64,000 nucleotides of DNA from JAVVHH01 sp965276815 (GCA_965276815.1 CBDIBE010000008.1:434001-498000); one strand, 5' to 3'; counted from the stretch's first letter, positions 42,230-51,301 are shown. Numbers and translations: made by a program. Notes: generated by a model not told the origin, from the letters alone.

Positions 42230-43150
42230 TCAGGCCGCCTTGGCCAGCGCCACGCCGCACGCGTCGAAGGCGGCGAACAGCTTGGCTTTTGCCTCGGCCG
42301 TCAGCTTCGTGTGCGGCGGGCGGATGTTCTCCCATTCCGCCTCGCCGGTGTGCCGGGCGACGAGGGCCTTGAGGCCGGGGATCAGCGACGCCGAGGTCAC
42401 GGCGGAGCGCATCGCCGACAGCGTCTCCTGCGCCGCCGCCGCTTCCGGCCGGTTCCAGCTCACGTAGACCCTGGCGTTGACAGCGACGCTGACATTGCTC
42501 GCCGCCGAGATCGACCCGGCGCCGCCAGCCTGCAGCACCTGCAGCAGGTGGCCGTCATCGCCGCAATAGACCTCGAAGCCCTCGGCCGCAAAATGGTCGA
42601 TGTAGGATTTGGTGTTCGACCAGTCGCCTGTGCTGTCCTTGATGCCCTGCATCGCGCCGGGATGGGCGCGTAGCAGCCGCTCGATCAGGCTGACCGTGAT
42701 CGGCACCGCCGACTGCGCCGGGAAATGGTAGAAATACAGCTTCAGTGCCCCGCCGACGCGCTGGATCACCTCGCTGTAGTAGGCGAACAGCCCGTCCTCG
42801 CTCGGGTTCTTGTAGAAGAATGGCGGCAGCACCAGGGCGCCGCGACAGCCCAGCTCAGCCGCCCGCCTTGCCATGATCACCGTGTCGGTCAGCGCCGGCA
42901 CGCCGACCCCCGGCAGCATTCGCGCCGTCGGCAACCCACGTTCCGCCAGGCCCTCCATCAGCGCCAGGCGCTCCGACAGCCCCAGCGAGTTGGCTTCGCC
43001 CGTCGTGCCGAGCACGCCGAGGCCGTTGCAGCCATTATCGATCAGCCAGCGGCAATGCGCGGCCATCAGGCCGAGGTCCACCGAAAGGTCTGGCCGCATC
43101 GCGGTCAGCACCGCCGCGTTCACCCCGCCATACAGCGCGTCCTGCATCAT
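42230..43150 (-). CDS. DapA-family dihydrodipicolinate synthase-like aldolase
   Basis: 306 residues of the Schiff-base-forming TIM-barrel family. N-terminal GVNAAVLTAMRPDLSVD, GCNGLGVLGTTGEANSLGLSER, the catalytic Tyr in LYFYHFPAQ near 138 and the Schiff-base Lys in GIKDSTGDWSN near 167 are present. GTTGEA in place of the DapA GTTGES, plus the context, suggest an aldolase or lyase of another 2-keto acid rather than lysine synthesis. Its ATG 43150 overlaps the ycgN stop by 4 bp. Confidence 0.9.
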   Translation of the reverse strand: MMQDALYGGVNAAVLTAMRPDLSVDLGLMAAHCRWLIDNGCNGLGVLGTTGEANSLGLSERLALMEGLAERGLPTARMLPGVGVPALTDTVIMARRAAELGCRGALVLPPFFYKNPSEDGLFAYYSEVIQRVGGALKLYFYHFPAQSAVPITVSLIERLLRAHPGAMQGIKDSTGDWSNTKSYIDHFAAEGFEVYCGDDGHLLQVLQAGGAGSISAASNVSVAVNARVYVSWNRPEAAAAQETLSAMRSAVTSASLIPGLKALVARHTGEAEWENIRPPHTKLTAEAKAKLFAAFDACGVALAKAA

Positions 43151-43620
43151 CGCCCGTTTCCCTTCCGTGTGCGCGGCATCTGGCCCGGCCAGTCCACGAT
43201 GTAATGTTCCAGCATGCCCGCCCGCCGCTCGTCTACGGCCCGGCCGCGCACCGACACGCCGGCGCGATGCACCGTGTTCGGGTCGCCCGAGACCAGTGGG
43301 TGCCACCAGGCGAGGTCCTTGCCCTCGGCGACCCGCCGATAGGCGCAGCTCGGCGGCAGCCAATCGATGCTGGCCAGGCTTTCCGGCGTCAGTGCAACAC
43401 AATCCGGCACCTGCTCGCGGCGGCGTTCATAATGCCGGCACTGGCAGGTGTGGCCATCGAGCAGCCGGCAGGCGACGTTGGTGAAGGAGAGTTCTTCCGT
43501 CGCCTCGTCACGCAGCTTGTGCAGGCAGCAGCGGCCGCAGCCGTCGCAAAGCGACTCCCACTGCTCGGCCGTCATGTGCTCGAGCTTCGTAGTTTTCCAG
43601 AACGGCGTGGCGCCAGCCAT
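43147..43620 (-). CDS. YcgN/UPF0260 cysteine cluster protein
   Basis: 157 residues with an N-terminal cysteine cluster, SLCDGCGRCCLHKLRD near residue 25. A second group follows: NVACRLLDGHTCQCRHYERR with VPDCVAL. WLPPSCAYRRVAEGKDLAWWHPLVSGD is the remaining conserved core. This is the YcgN family, probably binding zinc or an iron-sulphur cluster, of unknown role. It is coupled by ATGA to the DapA-like aldolase. Confidence 0.92.
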   Translation of the reverse strand: MAGATPFWKTTKLEHMTAEQWESLCDGCGRCCLHKLRDEATEELSFTNVACRLLDGHTCQCRHYERRREQVPDCVALTPESLASIDWLPPSCAYRRVAEGKDLAWWHPLVSGDPNTVHRAGVSVRGRAVDERRAGMLEHYIVDWPGQMPRTRKGNGR

Positions 43621-43712
43621 CGGCGAGTTATCGCAGAACCCGGCAAGCGGGGCTAGTTTGAACGGCGCGGCGACCCGCGCGTTGGCTTGGCAGTGTTTGC
43701 GTGGAGCCCGAG

Positions 43713-44039
43713 ATGTCGCTGACCTATCCCCTGCTTGGTGCCGCCTTCGCCTTGGCCGGCGCCGACAAAGCCTCCGGCGACAAGGGTTATGAGCGGATGT
43801 TCCGGCATCTGGGCTGGTCGCGGCAGAGCGTGCAGGCGGTTGCGGCGGCGGAGATCACCGGGGGGGCGCTGCTCGCCTTCGCGCCGACGCGGCGGCTTGG
43901 CGCGGGCGTGCTCGCGATCACCAGCGCGGCCGTGCTGGTCACCGAATTGCAGCATCGCGAGGTCAAGCTCGCTGGGCCGCGCGCGCTGTTGCTGGGAGTG
44001 GCGCTGACCGCGCTCTTCTCGCCGCGCCGGGCCTGGTGA
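43713..44039 (+). CDS. DoxX-like small membrane protein
   Basis: 108 residues with four membrane helices. LTYPLLGAAFALAGADKASG, GWSRQSVQAVAAAEITGGALLAFAP and RRLGAGVLAITSAAVLVTELQHREVKLAGPRALLLGVAL resemble the short DoxX/DoxD-like family. The start ATG 43713 has GGAG 7 bp upstream; a GTG four codons earlier is the alternative. Biochemical function unknown. Convergent with the GGDEF-EAL gene, with 5 bp between them. Confidence 0.7.
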   Translation: MSLTYPLLGAAFALAGADKASGDKGYERMFRHLGWSRQSVQAVAAAEITGGALLAFAPTRRLGAGVLAITSAAVLVTELQHREVKLAGPRALLLGVALTALFSPRRAW

Positions 44040-44044
44040 GCTGA

Positions 44045-45841
44045 TCAGGCAGTCAGCACGCTCGCCTCGATGAGCTTCTGCGCGGATTGCGGGCACATCG
44101 GACGTCCGAGCAGATAGCCCTGGATCGCCGAAACTCCGTCCTCCTGCAGCAGCACGAGCTGGCCGTCGGTCTCGACACCTTCGGCGACCGTATCGAGGTC
44201 GAGCGCCCGCGCCATCTCGATGATGGCACGCACGAAGGCGCGGCTGCTTGGGTCGGTCTCGAGGTTGGCGACGAAGCTGCGGTCGATCTTTACCGCGTCG
44301 AAATCATAAGTCCGCAGGTAAGCGATCGAGGCATAGCCAGCCCCGAAATCGTCCAGCACCACCCCGATCCCCATGGCGTGGAATGCGCTGATGATGTCGC
44401 GGACCCGGTCATGATCGCCCAGCAGCACGGTTTCGGTGATCTCCAGCTCCAGGCGCTCTGGCGGCAGCCCGCTCCGGTCGAGGATGGCGCGCACCTCCTG
44501 GACCAAGTCTCCGGCGAAGAAATTCGTCGCCGACAGGTTCGAAGATATCTTGAGCGGTGTGGGCCAGCCGGCGGCGATTTGACAGGCTTGGTCGAGCATC
44601 CAGCGGTCGAGTTCGACGATAAGGCCGGTCGACTCCGCTTGCGGGATGAAGTCCGCCGGGTGCAGGGCGCCGCCATTGCCGTCGGGCCACCGGACCAGCG
44701 CCTCGAAGCCGCGCAAGCACTGGGTCGCGCCGGCGAAAATCGGCTGCAGCACCAGGGCGAACGGTTCGCGACCCGGCGGAAACAGGGCGTCGCGCAGCAT
44801 GGTCCGCATTTCGTTGCGTCCGGCCGGCGCCGGGGCGCGCGCACCCGCGGCAAACCGTGTGCAACCGCCCCCGGATCGCTTCGCCTCCCACAGGGCGGCA
44901 TCCATCTTTTGGATCAGGCCATCGCAGGATTGTGCATGGTCCGGGAATATCGCCACCCCGATCGAAACCCGCAGCGCCACGGCCTGCCGCTCGATCGCAA
45001 ACGGCGCAATAATCGCTTCGTGAAACTGCGCGCAGAGCCGATACAGGTCCTGTGGCCCGCTAATGCCGTCAGCCAGCACCCAAAACTGGTCGCCGCCATA
45101 GCGGCAGACCAGACTGGCCGGCCCGGACACGCGCAGGAGCCGATCGGCCAGTTCGCACAGCGCGGCATCACCTCCGGCATGGCCGAACATGCTGTTGACG
45201 ACGTTGAACCCATCGAGATCCAGTGAGAGCAGCCCCGCCTTGCACCCCGCAACGCCCAGCGCCGTGGCGAGCCGCTGGGTGAACGCGGCGCGGTTCAGCA
45301 GCCCAGTCAACGGATCACGGTCGGCCCGCTCACGCAGCTCGCGCTGGGCGGCGTGCAGCTCGAAGGCGCAGCCGGCGGCGAGGGCCACCTGCTGAAGCAA
45401 TGCGAGCTGCCGCGCATCGCATTTACGAGGCGCCTGGTCGGCCACGCAGACGGCGCCCAGCATTTCGCCGCCTGGCCCCGCAATCGGCGCGGCGGCGTAA
45501 AAGCGCAGCCCGAACGGGCCGGTCACCAGCCGATCGGTGGCGAAGCGCGCGTCGTTCGCGGCGTCCGGCACGCAAAGCGTCGTCTCGGGATGCTGGATCG
45601 AATGGTCCCAGAAGGCATTTTTCCGCGACAGCTCGGCCACATCGAAACCGGCGTCTGCCTTGGACCATTGCTGGTCCTGGCCGACCGTCGCGATGGCGGC
45701 AATCGGCGCCGCAAAAATCCCCGAAGCAAGTTCGGCGAGGGCGTCCAGTTCCGGCGACCGCTCCCCAGCAGCAAGGAGGCCCGGCGCCGACCCGCCTGAC
45801 CGTCCAGTCTCATCCACACACGGCGCAGGCGTCGGCATCAC
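44045..45841 (-). CDS. GAF-GGDEF-EAL cyclic-di-GMP protein with GGDQF site
   Basis: 598 residues. A GAF sensor domain occupies about residues 25-165 (SIQHPETTLCVPDAANDARF). The GGDEF domain starts at RDPLTGLLNRAAF near 175 but reads RYGGDQFWVLAD: the catalytic Glu of GGDEF is Gln, so cyclase activity is doubtful. The EAL domain is intact: LRGFEALVRW near 363, the Asn and Glu ligands in SSNLSATNF and LELEITETV, and DDFGAGYASIAYL. It probably hydrolyses c-di-GMP, with the GGDEF half acting as a GTP-sensing module. No signal peptide or membrane helix, so cytoplasmic. Confidence 0.93.
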   Translation of the reverse strand: MMPTPAPCVDETGRSGGSAPGLLAAGERSPELDALAELASGIFAAPIAAIATVGQDQQWSKADAGFDVAELSRKNAFWDHSIQHPETTLCVPDAANDARFATDRLVTGPFGLRFYAAAPIAGPGGEMLGAVCVADQAPRKCDARQLALLQQVALAAGCAFELHAAQRELRERADRDPLTGLLNRAAFTQRLATALGVAGCKAGLLSLDLDGFNVVNSMFGHAGGDAALCELADRLLRVSGPASLVCRYGGDQFWVLADGISGPQDLYRLCAQFHEAIIAPFAIERQAVALRVSIGVAIFPDHAQSCDGLIQKMDAALWEAKRSGGGCTRFAAGARAPAPAGRNEMRTMLRDALFPPGREPFALVLQPIFAGATQCLRGFEALVRWPDGNGGALHPADFIPQAESTGLIVELDRWMLDQACQIAAGWPTPLKISSNLSATNFFAGDLVQEVRAILDRSGLPPERLELEITETVLLGDHDRVRDIISAFHAMGIGVVLDDFGAGYASIAYLRTYDFDAVKIDRSFVANLETDPSSRAFVRAIIEMARALDLDTVAEGVETDGQLVLLQEDGVSAIQGYLLGRPMCPQSAQKLIEASVLTA

Positions 45842-46059
45842 AAGACCTTCAATCGTTTATAAAGCGTTAATACGACGGTATGCCGTGTTGTAAGCGGCTT
45901 GCCAACCCCGGAATGCGCGGGACACCGCATTCGTGATGCAAACCGCGGCCCAAGGCTTGGCCAAACCGCCGTTCCGTCTGCGCCGGCGCGCTGAAATCGC
46001 TTGAGGCCAGCCCGGTTAAGAGTCGAACATAGGCTATAACAAGCGCCAGGGAGGACAGC
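45842..46059. other. Promoter region between the c-di-GMP gene and phbB
   Basis: A 218-bp divergent intergenic region. GGGAGG precedes the phbB start. I see no TGC-N3-GCA motif of the kind found upstream of the phasin, so phbB may not be under the same repressor. No hairpin terminator or small gene stands out. Confidence 0.5.
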
Positions 46060-46782
46060 ATGGCACGAGTGGCTCTGGTTACCGGCGGCACCCGCGGTAT
46101 CGGCGAGGCGATCAGCACCGAACTCAAGGAGGCGGGGCGACTGGTAGTTGCAAGCTACGCCGGCAATGATGCCGCGGCCGAGGCGTTCAAGCAGCAGACC
46201 GGCATTTCGGTCATTAAGTTCGACGCGGGCGACTTCGCGGCGTGCGAAGTCGCGGTCAAGCAGATCCACGACGAGCACGGACCGATCGAGATCGTGGTGA
46301 ACAATGCCGGCATCACTCGGGATGCCACATTGTCTCGCCTGAGCCGCGATATGTGGGACGCGGTGATCGACACCAACCTGGGCAGCTGCTTCAATCTTTG
46401 CAAACTGACCTTCGACGGCATGCGGGCGAAGAAGTTTGGCCGGGTCGTCAACATCGGCAGCATCAACGGCCAGGCCGGCCAGTATGGGCAGGTCAATTAC
46501 GCGGCCGCGAAATCAGGCATCCACGGCTTCACCAAAGCGCTGGCCCAGGAGGGCGCGCGTTTCGGCATCACGGTGAACGCGATCGCGCCGGGCTACGTCG
46601 ATACGGAGATGGTCCGCTCGGTGCCCCCGGACGTGCTGACCAAGATCGTCGCGCGCATCCCGGTAGGCCGGCTGGGCCATGCCAGCGACATCGCCCGCGG
46701 CGTCGCCTTCCTGACCGCGGACGACGCCGACTTCATCACCGGTTCAACGCTGTCGATCAACGGCGGCCAGCATATGTACTAA
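46060..46782 (+). CDS. phbB: Acetoacetyl-CoA reductase
   Basis: 240-residue short-chain dehydrogenase. NADPH binding is via VTGGTRGIGEAIS near residue 8 and VVNNAGITRDATLSRLS near 85. The catalytic Ser-Tyr-Lys are in NIGSINGQAGQYGQVNYAAAKSG near 135-155. The match to the PhbB subgroup is strong (MWDAVIDTNLGSCFNLCK, SINGGQHMY at the end). It reduces acetoacetyl-CoA to (R)-3-hydroxybutyryl-CoA for PHB. phaC and the beta-ketothiolase gene phbA are not in the window. Confidence 0.96.
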   Translation: MARVALVTGGTRGIGEAISTELKEAGRLVVASYAGNDAAAEAFKQQTGISVIKFDAGDFAACEVAVKQIHDEHGPIEIVVNNAGITRDATLSRLSRDMWDAVIDTNLGSCFNLCKLTFDGMRAKKFGRVVNIGSINGQAGQYGQVNYAAAKSGIHGFTKALAQEGARFGITVNAIAPGYVDTEMVRSVPPDVLTKIVARIPVGRLGHASDIARGVAFLTADDADFITGSTLSINGGQHMY

Positions 46783-46802
46783 CCGTCCCGCGAGGGAGCG
46801 GG

Positions 46803-47396
46803 CTACTGCGGCGGTGCGGTTTTGACGAGTTCGGGCCTCTCGCGCATGCCGGCGAGCCATTTCTCGAGATTGGGCCGGCCCGGCCGCCACGGCTCATCGG
46901 CATAGCGGAAATCGAGATAGCCGAGCGCGCAGGCGACGCTGATCGTCCCGATGTCGAGATGCTCGGCAGGCGGGTCCTGCTCCAGCGCATCGAGCGCCCG
47001 GGCGACCGCGGTCTTGTGCCGGTCCACCGCGGCGGCGCGGCCGGCATCGTCGGTCCGGCCCTGCTCGCGCCGGCGCAGGATCGCTGCGTCCAAGATTCCG
47101 TCGGCAACCGCCTGCAACTTCAGCGCCCGCCAGCGCGCCGGCCCGGAATCCGGCACCAGCCCGCCTTCGCCGACCTCGTTGAGATACTCGCAGATGACCG
47201 GGCTATCGAACAATGCCAGCCCGTCCTCGGTCACCAGGCATGGCACTTTCGAGAGCGGATTGGCGTTCACCAACTCTGGAGGCGAACTCCACGGGTCGGT
47301 GGTGACGTTGGTGATCCGGTCGTCCAGGCCACAGGCAATGGCGCAAGCGAGGACTTTGCGGACGTAGGGTGAGGTTGCCGAGTAGAACAGCTTCAC
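46803..47396 (-). CDS. Glutathione S-transferase family protein
   Basis: 197 residues. The thioredoxin-like domain begins MKLFYSATSPYVRKVLACAI (SPYVRK is the usual GSH-binding loop), with NPLSKVPCLVTEDGLALFDSPVICEYL giving the cis-Pro and Ser. The C-terminal helical domain carries DIGTISVACALGYLDFRY, the capping-box region. Substrate unknown; reduction of a thiol adduct or chaperone role are possible. Its ATG 47396 overlaps the gloB stop by 4 bp, linking it to detoxification of glutathione adducts. Confidence 0.9.
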   Translation of the reverse strand: MKLFYSATSPYVRKVLACAIACGLDDRITNVTTDPWSSPPELVNANPLSKVPCLVTEDGLALFDSPVICEYLNEVGEGGLVPDSGPARWRALKLQAVADGILDAAILRRREQGRTDDAGRAAAVDRHKTAVARALDALEQDPPAEHLDIGTISVACALGYLDFRYADEPWRPGRPNLEKWLAGMRERPELVKTAPPQ

Positions 47397-48121
47397 CGGA
47401 AATTGTCCTTTTGTTTGCGAATATGGCCGAGGCTCGCTGCATCGGGCGCCCGCAGGAACGGGTTCTCCGCCATCTCGGCGGCAAGCCGGCTCGGCACGGT
47501 CGGCCGGCCGTCGGCGCGCAGCCGGTCCACCTCGGCAGCCCGGTGCTGCAACGCCTGGTTATCCGGGTCGATGCTCAGCGCGAACCGGGCATTGCTTTGG
47601 GTGTACTCGTGGCCGCAGCAGACCAGCGTGTCGCCGGGAAGTTTGGCGAGCTTCTGCAAGCTCGAGAACATGTCGGCCGCCGTGCCCTCGATCAGCCGGC
47701 CGCAACCCAGGCTGAACAAGGTGTCGGCGCAGATCAGTACATCGCCTTGCGGGCAGAAATAGGCGATGTGGCCGATCGTGTGGCCTGGCGTGTCGATCAC
47801 CTGCAGGAGGCTGTCGCCCAACGTCACGGTGTCGCCCTCGGACACTTCCTGGTCGAGCTTCGGCAGCCGCCGCCGGTCTGCCGCGGCGCCCACCACCTTG
47901 GCGCCGAACCGGTTGCGGACTGCGTCCACCCCGGCGATGTGATCGTCGTGGTGATGCGTGATCAGGATCATGTCGAGCCGGCCGCCCTCGTGCTCGACCG
48001 CGGCGATGCAGGCTTCGGCGTCGGCCGGGTCAACGATCGCGGTCTGCCCGGTCGTTTCGTCCCGCAGCAGCCAAGCGTAATTGTCCGACAGGATCGGGAG
48101 GGCGCGCGCCGAGAGGGGCAT
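47393..48121 (-). CDS. gloB: Hydroxyacylglutathione hydrolase (glyoxalase II)
   Basis: 242-residue metallo-beta-lactamase-fold enzyme that hydrolyses S-lactoylglutathione. The binuclear metal site THHHDDHIAG is near residue 52, with DTPGHTIGHIAYF near 108, ADTLFSLGCGRLIEG and CGHEYTQSNARFAL completing it. The C-terminal glutathione-binding region ends TVPSRLAAEMAENPFLR. The start ATG 48121 (MPLSARALPILSDNY) is the family N-terminus. It is divergent from the methyltransferase by 73 bp. Confidence 0.95.
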   Translation of the reverse strand: MPLSARALPILSDNYAWLLRDETTGQTAIVDPADAEACIAAVEHEGGRLDMILITHHHDDHIAGVDAVRNRFGAKVVGAAADRRRLPKLDQEVSEGDTVTLGDSLLQVIDTPGHTIGHIAYFCPQGDVLICADTLFSLGCGRLIEGTAADMFSSLQKLAKLPGDTLVCCGHEYTQSNARFALSIDPDNQALQHRAAEVDRLRADGRPTVPSRLAAEMAENPFLRAPDAASLGHIRKQKDNFR

Positions 48122-48194
48122 GGGAGCTCCGGGGAAGGTTTCCCCGAACCTGTCCCACCGCGTTGCGGAGTGCAAGGCATGCTATAGTGATCGC

Positions 48195-48905
48195 ATGATC
48201 GCGGACGCGCACACGGCATCGCGTTTCTACGGGACGACCCGCGGGGGCGTCGCGTGCCGGCTGCTGCGCGAGCGGCTGATCCAGGTCTGGCCGGACCTGT
48301 CCGGGATGACGGTGCTCGGGCTGGGTTATGCGGCGCCGTATCTGCGGTCGTGGCATGGGCAGGCGGAGCGGTGCATCGCGGCCGTCCCGGCACAAGTGGG
48401 CACCGCGCGCTGGCCGGTTGCCGGCCCCAACCGGTCGTGCACCGTGCTGGAGGATGCGCTGCCGTTCCCGGACCTGTTCTTCGACCGCATCCTGCTGATC
48501 CACAGTCTCGAGGCGTCCGAGAATACGCGCGGCATGCTGCGCGAGGTCTGGCGGGTGCTGCGCGACGATGGACGGCTGCTGGTGGTGGCGCCGAACCGGG
48601 TCGGGCTGTGGGCGCATGTCGAAAGCACGCCATTCGGCTATGGGCAGCCCTATTCGCCGGGGCAGATCGGCCGGCTGCTGGCAGGCAGCCTGTTCCGGGT
48701 CGAGCGGCGGGACTTCGCGCTGTATTTGCCGCCGACCAAGCTGAGGCCGGTGCTGCGCAGCGCCCGGGTCTGGGAGCAGAGTGGGCGCTGGCTCGCGCCG
48801 CACCTCGCCGGGGTTACCGTCACCGAGGCGGTCAAGGACGCCTACGCGGCGCTGCCGCTTGGCCGCGGCCGCACGCGCCGGGTCGTATTGGGAGAAGCGG
48901 CTTAG
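48195..48905 (+). CDS. Class I SAM-dependent methyltransferase
   Basis: 236 residues. The cofactor-binding loop is VLGLGYAAPYLRSW near residue 40, and the methyltransferase-11-type acidic region is LEDALPFPDLFFDRILLIHSLEASE near 90. The REVWRVLRDDGRLLVVAPNR strand follows. The target is unknown. A C-terminal tail of about 60 residues is specific to this group. It precedes the MBOAT gene by 37 bp on the same strand, which could place it with surface polymer modification, or it may be unrelated. Confidence 0.88.
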   Translation: MIADAHTASRFYGTTRGGVACRLLRERLIQVWPDLSGMTVLGLGYAAPYLRSWHGQAERCIAAVPAQVGTARWPVAGPNRSCTVLEDALPFPDLFFDRILLIHSLEASENTRGMLREVWRVLRDDGRLLVVAPNRVGLWAHVESTPFGYGQPYSPGQIGRLLAGSLFRVERRDFALYLPPTKLRPVLRSARVWEQSGRWLAPHLAGVTVTEAVKDAYAALPLGRGRTRRVVLGEAA

Positions 48906-48942
48906 CGGCTTCCCTTTCTCCGGACCGCTGGTAAAGACGCGC

Positions 48943-50313
48943 GTGCTTTTCAACTCGCAGGCCTTTGTTCTGGCCTTCCTTCCCGTGGTGCTGATTGCCT
49001 ATTACGCGGCGCCGGGCCGGCCGGGACGGCAGGCGGTGCTGGTCGCGGCCTCGCTCGCCTTTTACGGCTATTGGGATTGGCGGTTCGTCCCGGCGCTGGC
49101 GCTGCTGACACTCGTCAATTGGGGTATGGTCCAATGGTACGGGGCGACGCGGCGCGATGCCGTGCTGGTATTCGGCATCGTGCTGAACCTCTGCGTGCTG
49201 GGCGTCTTCAAATATGCGAACTTCATCGGCGCCAACGTCGCGGCGCTGCTGAATACCGGCTTCACGCCGTTCAGCATCATCCTGCCGCTTGGGATCAGCT
49301 TCTTTACCTTCCAAAAAATCTCTTACCTGATCGACTTGCGCCGCGGCGAGAAGCACATCTACGGGCTGCTGGAGTTCTTTGCCTTCGTCACCTTTTTCCC
49401 GCAGCTCATCGCCGGGCCGATCGTTCGCCATAACGAGATGATCCCGCAATTCCGCGCCGACCCGCATGGGCCAGCTCTGTGGGAGAACCTGTCGCGCGGC
49501 CTGGTGCTGTTCACCATCGGCTTTGCCAAGAAGGCGGCGGTCGCCGACACCGCGGCGCTGGTCTGCGACCCGCTCTTCGCTAAGGCGGGGCTGGGGCATT
49601 TGAACGCGGCCGAGGCCTGGGTGGCCGCCGGGTCCTATGCGCTGCAGATCTACTTCGATTTCTCCGGCTATTCGGACATGGCAATCGGGCTCGGCCTGAT
49701 GTTCGGCCTGCGCTTGCCGTTCAATTTCGCCGCGCCGTATCGGTCGGCCAGCATCCGCGAGTTCTGGCGGCGGTGGCACATCACCCTGTCCCGCTTCCTG
49801 CGCGACTACGTCTACATCCCGCTGGGCGGCAATCGGCACGGCGGCCTTGCGCAGACGCGCAACGTCGTCGCCACGATGCTGCTGGGCGGGCTGTGGCACG
49901 GCGCGGCCTGGACCTTCGTCGCTTGGGGCGGAATGCACGGAGTGGCGCTGGCGGCGAATGGCGCCTGGGACCGGACGGGGCGCCGCATGCCGGCGCCGCT
50001 CGGCTGGGCGCTGACGCTGCTCTTCGTGCTGTCCGCCTGGGTGCTGTTCCGCGCGCCGGACTTCGGCACCGCACTGCGCGTGTTCGCGGCGATGGCGGGG
50101 GTGGACGGGATCGGCCGGGTGCGGGTGCATGATGCCTGGGTGATGCTTGTGGCCGTCGCCGCGGCGCTATTCGGGCCGACCAGCCAGGACTTCGCCCTCG
50201 AGCAATTGCGGCCGTCGGCCATCATGGCGATCCCGGCGGCGGCGGCGCTGGTCGGACTGGTGCTGCTCGCCGGCGGACGCGTTCCGAATGAATTCATCTA
50301 CTTCCAATTCTGA
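48943..50313 (+). CDS. MBOAT family O-acyltransferase (AlgI-like)
   Basis: 456 residues with about ten membrane helices. LFNSQAFVLAFLPVVLIAYYAAP is the standard start of AlgI/DltB-type enzymes. The central FWRRWHITLSRFLRDYVYIPLGGNRHG and the histidine in LGGLWHGAAWTFVAWGGMHG give the MBOAT catalytic signature. Such proteins bring an acyl group across the inner membrane onto a periplasmic polysaccharide or teichoic-acid-like polymer. The start is GTG 48943. The next gene overlaps by 26 bp and probably encodes the periplasmic transfer partner. Confidence 0.94.
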   Translation: MLFNSQAFVLAFLPVVLIAYYAAPGRPGRQAVLVAASLAFYGYWDWRFVPALALLTLVNWGMVQWYGATRRDAVLVFGIVLNLCVLGVFKYANFIGANVAALLNTGFTPFSIILPLGISFFTFQKISYLIDLRRGEKHIYGLLEFFAFVTFFPQLIAGPIVRHNEMIPQFRADPHGPALWENLSRGLVLFTIGFAKKAAVADTAALVCDPLFAKAGLGHLNAAEAWVAAGSYALQIYFDFSGYSDMAIGLGLMFGLRLPFNFAAPYRSASIREFWRRWHITLSRFLRDYVYIPLGGNRHGGLAQTRNVVATMLLGGLWHGAAWTFVAWGGMHGVALAANGAWDRTGRRMPAPLGWALTLLFVLSAWVLFRAPDFGTALRVFAAMAGVDGIGRVRVHDAWVMLVAVAAALFGPTSQDFALEQLRPSAIMAIPAAAALVGLVLLAGGRVPNEFIYFQF

Positions 50314-51301
50314 TCGCTGGCGGCGCTTCGCCCGGCTGTTCCTGATCACAGCCGCTTCACTCCTCGCGATCCTCTATCTGTTCGTCGTGATCGTCGATCC
50401 GTGGGACACGCTGCCACTCTCGCCGCCGTTCCCCCGCGTGCCGATCAGCACCAATGCGCGCTACTCCTTCCCGGCGTTGGCCCGCAGCCCCGACTTCGAT
50501 TCGATCGTGCTCGGGACCTCGACGGCCCGGCTGCTGCAACCGGCGCAGCTCGATCCGGAGTTCCACGCGCGGTTCGCCAACCTGGCCATGAACAGCGCCA
50601 CCGCTTATGAGCAGAGCCGGCTGTTCGACGTGTTCCTGCGCACCCATCCCAGCCCACGCGTCGTGATCGTCGGGATCGATGCCGAATGGTGCGACCCGGC
50701 GCCCGAGCGCTACACCCCGCGGCCATTCCCCGAGTGGATGTACCGGACCAATTTGTGGCCCGCGTATCGGGAAATGCTGACCCCCTACGCTGTCCAGGAG
50801 GCGGCGAACCAGTTCGCCGTGATGATCCACCTCAAGAAGCGCCGGTACGGGCTGGACGGCTACACCAGCTTCGTGCCCGAGGAGTCGCAATACGATCGCG
50901 CCCGGCGCGACGCCGCCTTTGCGCGCTGGCCGCTTCCCGGCCTGACCCCGCCTCCGCCGGGCGCGCGGGCCGATTTTCCAGCGCTCGCCCTACTCGGCCA
51001 GATGCTCGGGGCCTTGCCGGCCTCGACCCGCAAGGTATTGTTCTTCACGCCCTACCAGCGCGAATTGCAGGGCGAGCCCGGCAGCGAAACCGCCTGGCGC
51101 TGGGCCGAATGCAAGCGTGCCGTAGCGCTGATCGCCGCCGAAAACGGGGCGGAGGCGCTGGATTTCATGATCCCGAGCGCCATCACCCTAAACCGGGACA
51201 ATTATTGGGACCCGTTGCATTACCGCGTGCCGATCGCGGCCGAGCTTGCCGAGGCGCTGGCGAAGGGCGAGTCGCGGGATGCGGTGCGCCTGACCCGGTA
51301 G
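50288..51301 (+). CDS. AlgJ/AlgX-like periplasmic partner of the MBOAT protein, tentative
   Basis: 337 residues with an N-terminal signal anchor (FARLFLITAASLLAILYLFVV) and an extracytoplasmic domain. It has a GDSL/SGNH-like first block, FDSIVLGTSTARLLQP (GTSTAR in place of GxSxxR), and a later DNYWDPLHYRVPIAAELAEAL, which matches the DxxH block V (Asp-Pro-Leu-His) of SGNH acyl esterases. That makes it a likely O-acetyltransferase/esterase acting with the AlgI-like protein. It overlaps the MBOAT gene by 26 bp. Family assignment by motif order only. Confidence 0.7.
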   Translation: MNSSTSNSDRWRRFARLFLITAASLLAILYLFVVIVDPWDTLPLSPPFPRVPISTNARYSFPALARSPDFDSIVLGTSTARLLQPAQLDPEFHARFANLAMNSATAYEQSRLFDVFLRTHPSPRVVIVGIDAEWCDPAPERYTPRPFPEWMYRTNLWPAYREMLTPYAVQEAANQFAVMIHLKKRRYGLDGYTSFVPEESQYDRARRDAAFARWPLPGLTPPPPGARADFPALALLGQMLGALPASTRKVLFFTPYQRELQGEPGSETAWRWAECKRAVALIAAENGAEALDFMIPSAITLNRDNYWDPLHYRVPIAAELAEALAKGESRDAVRLTR

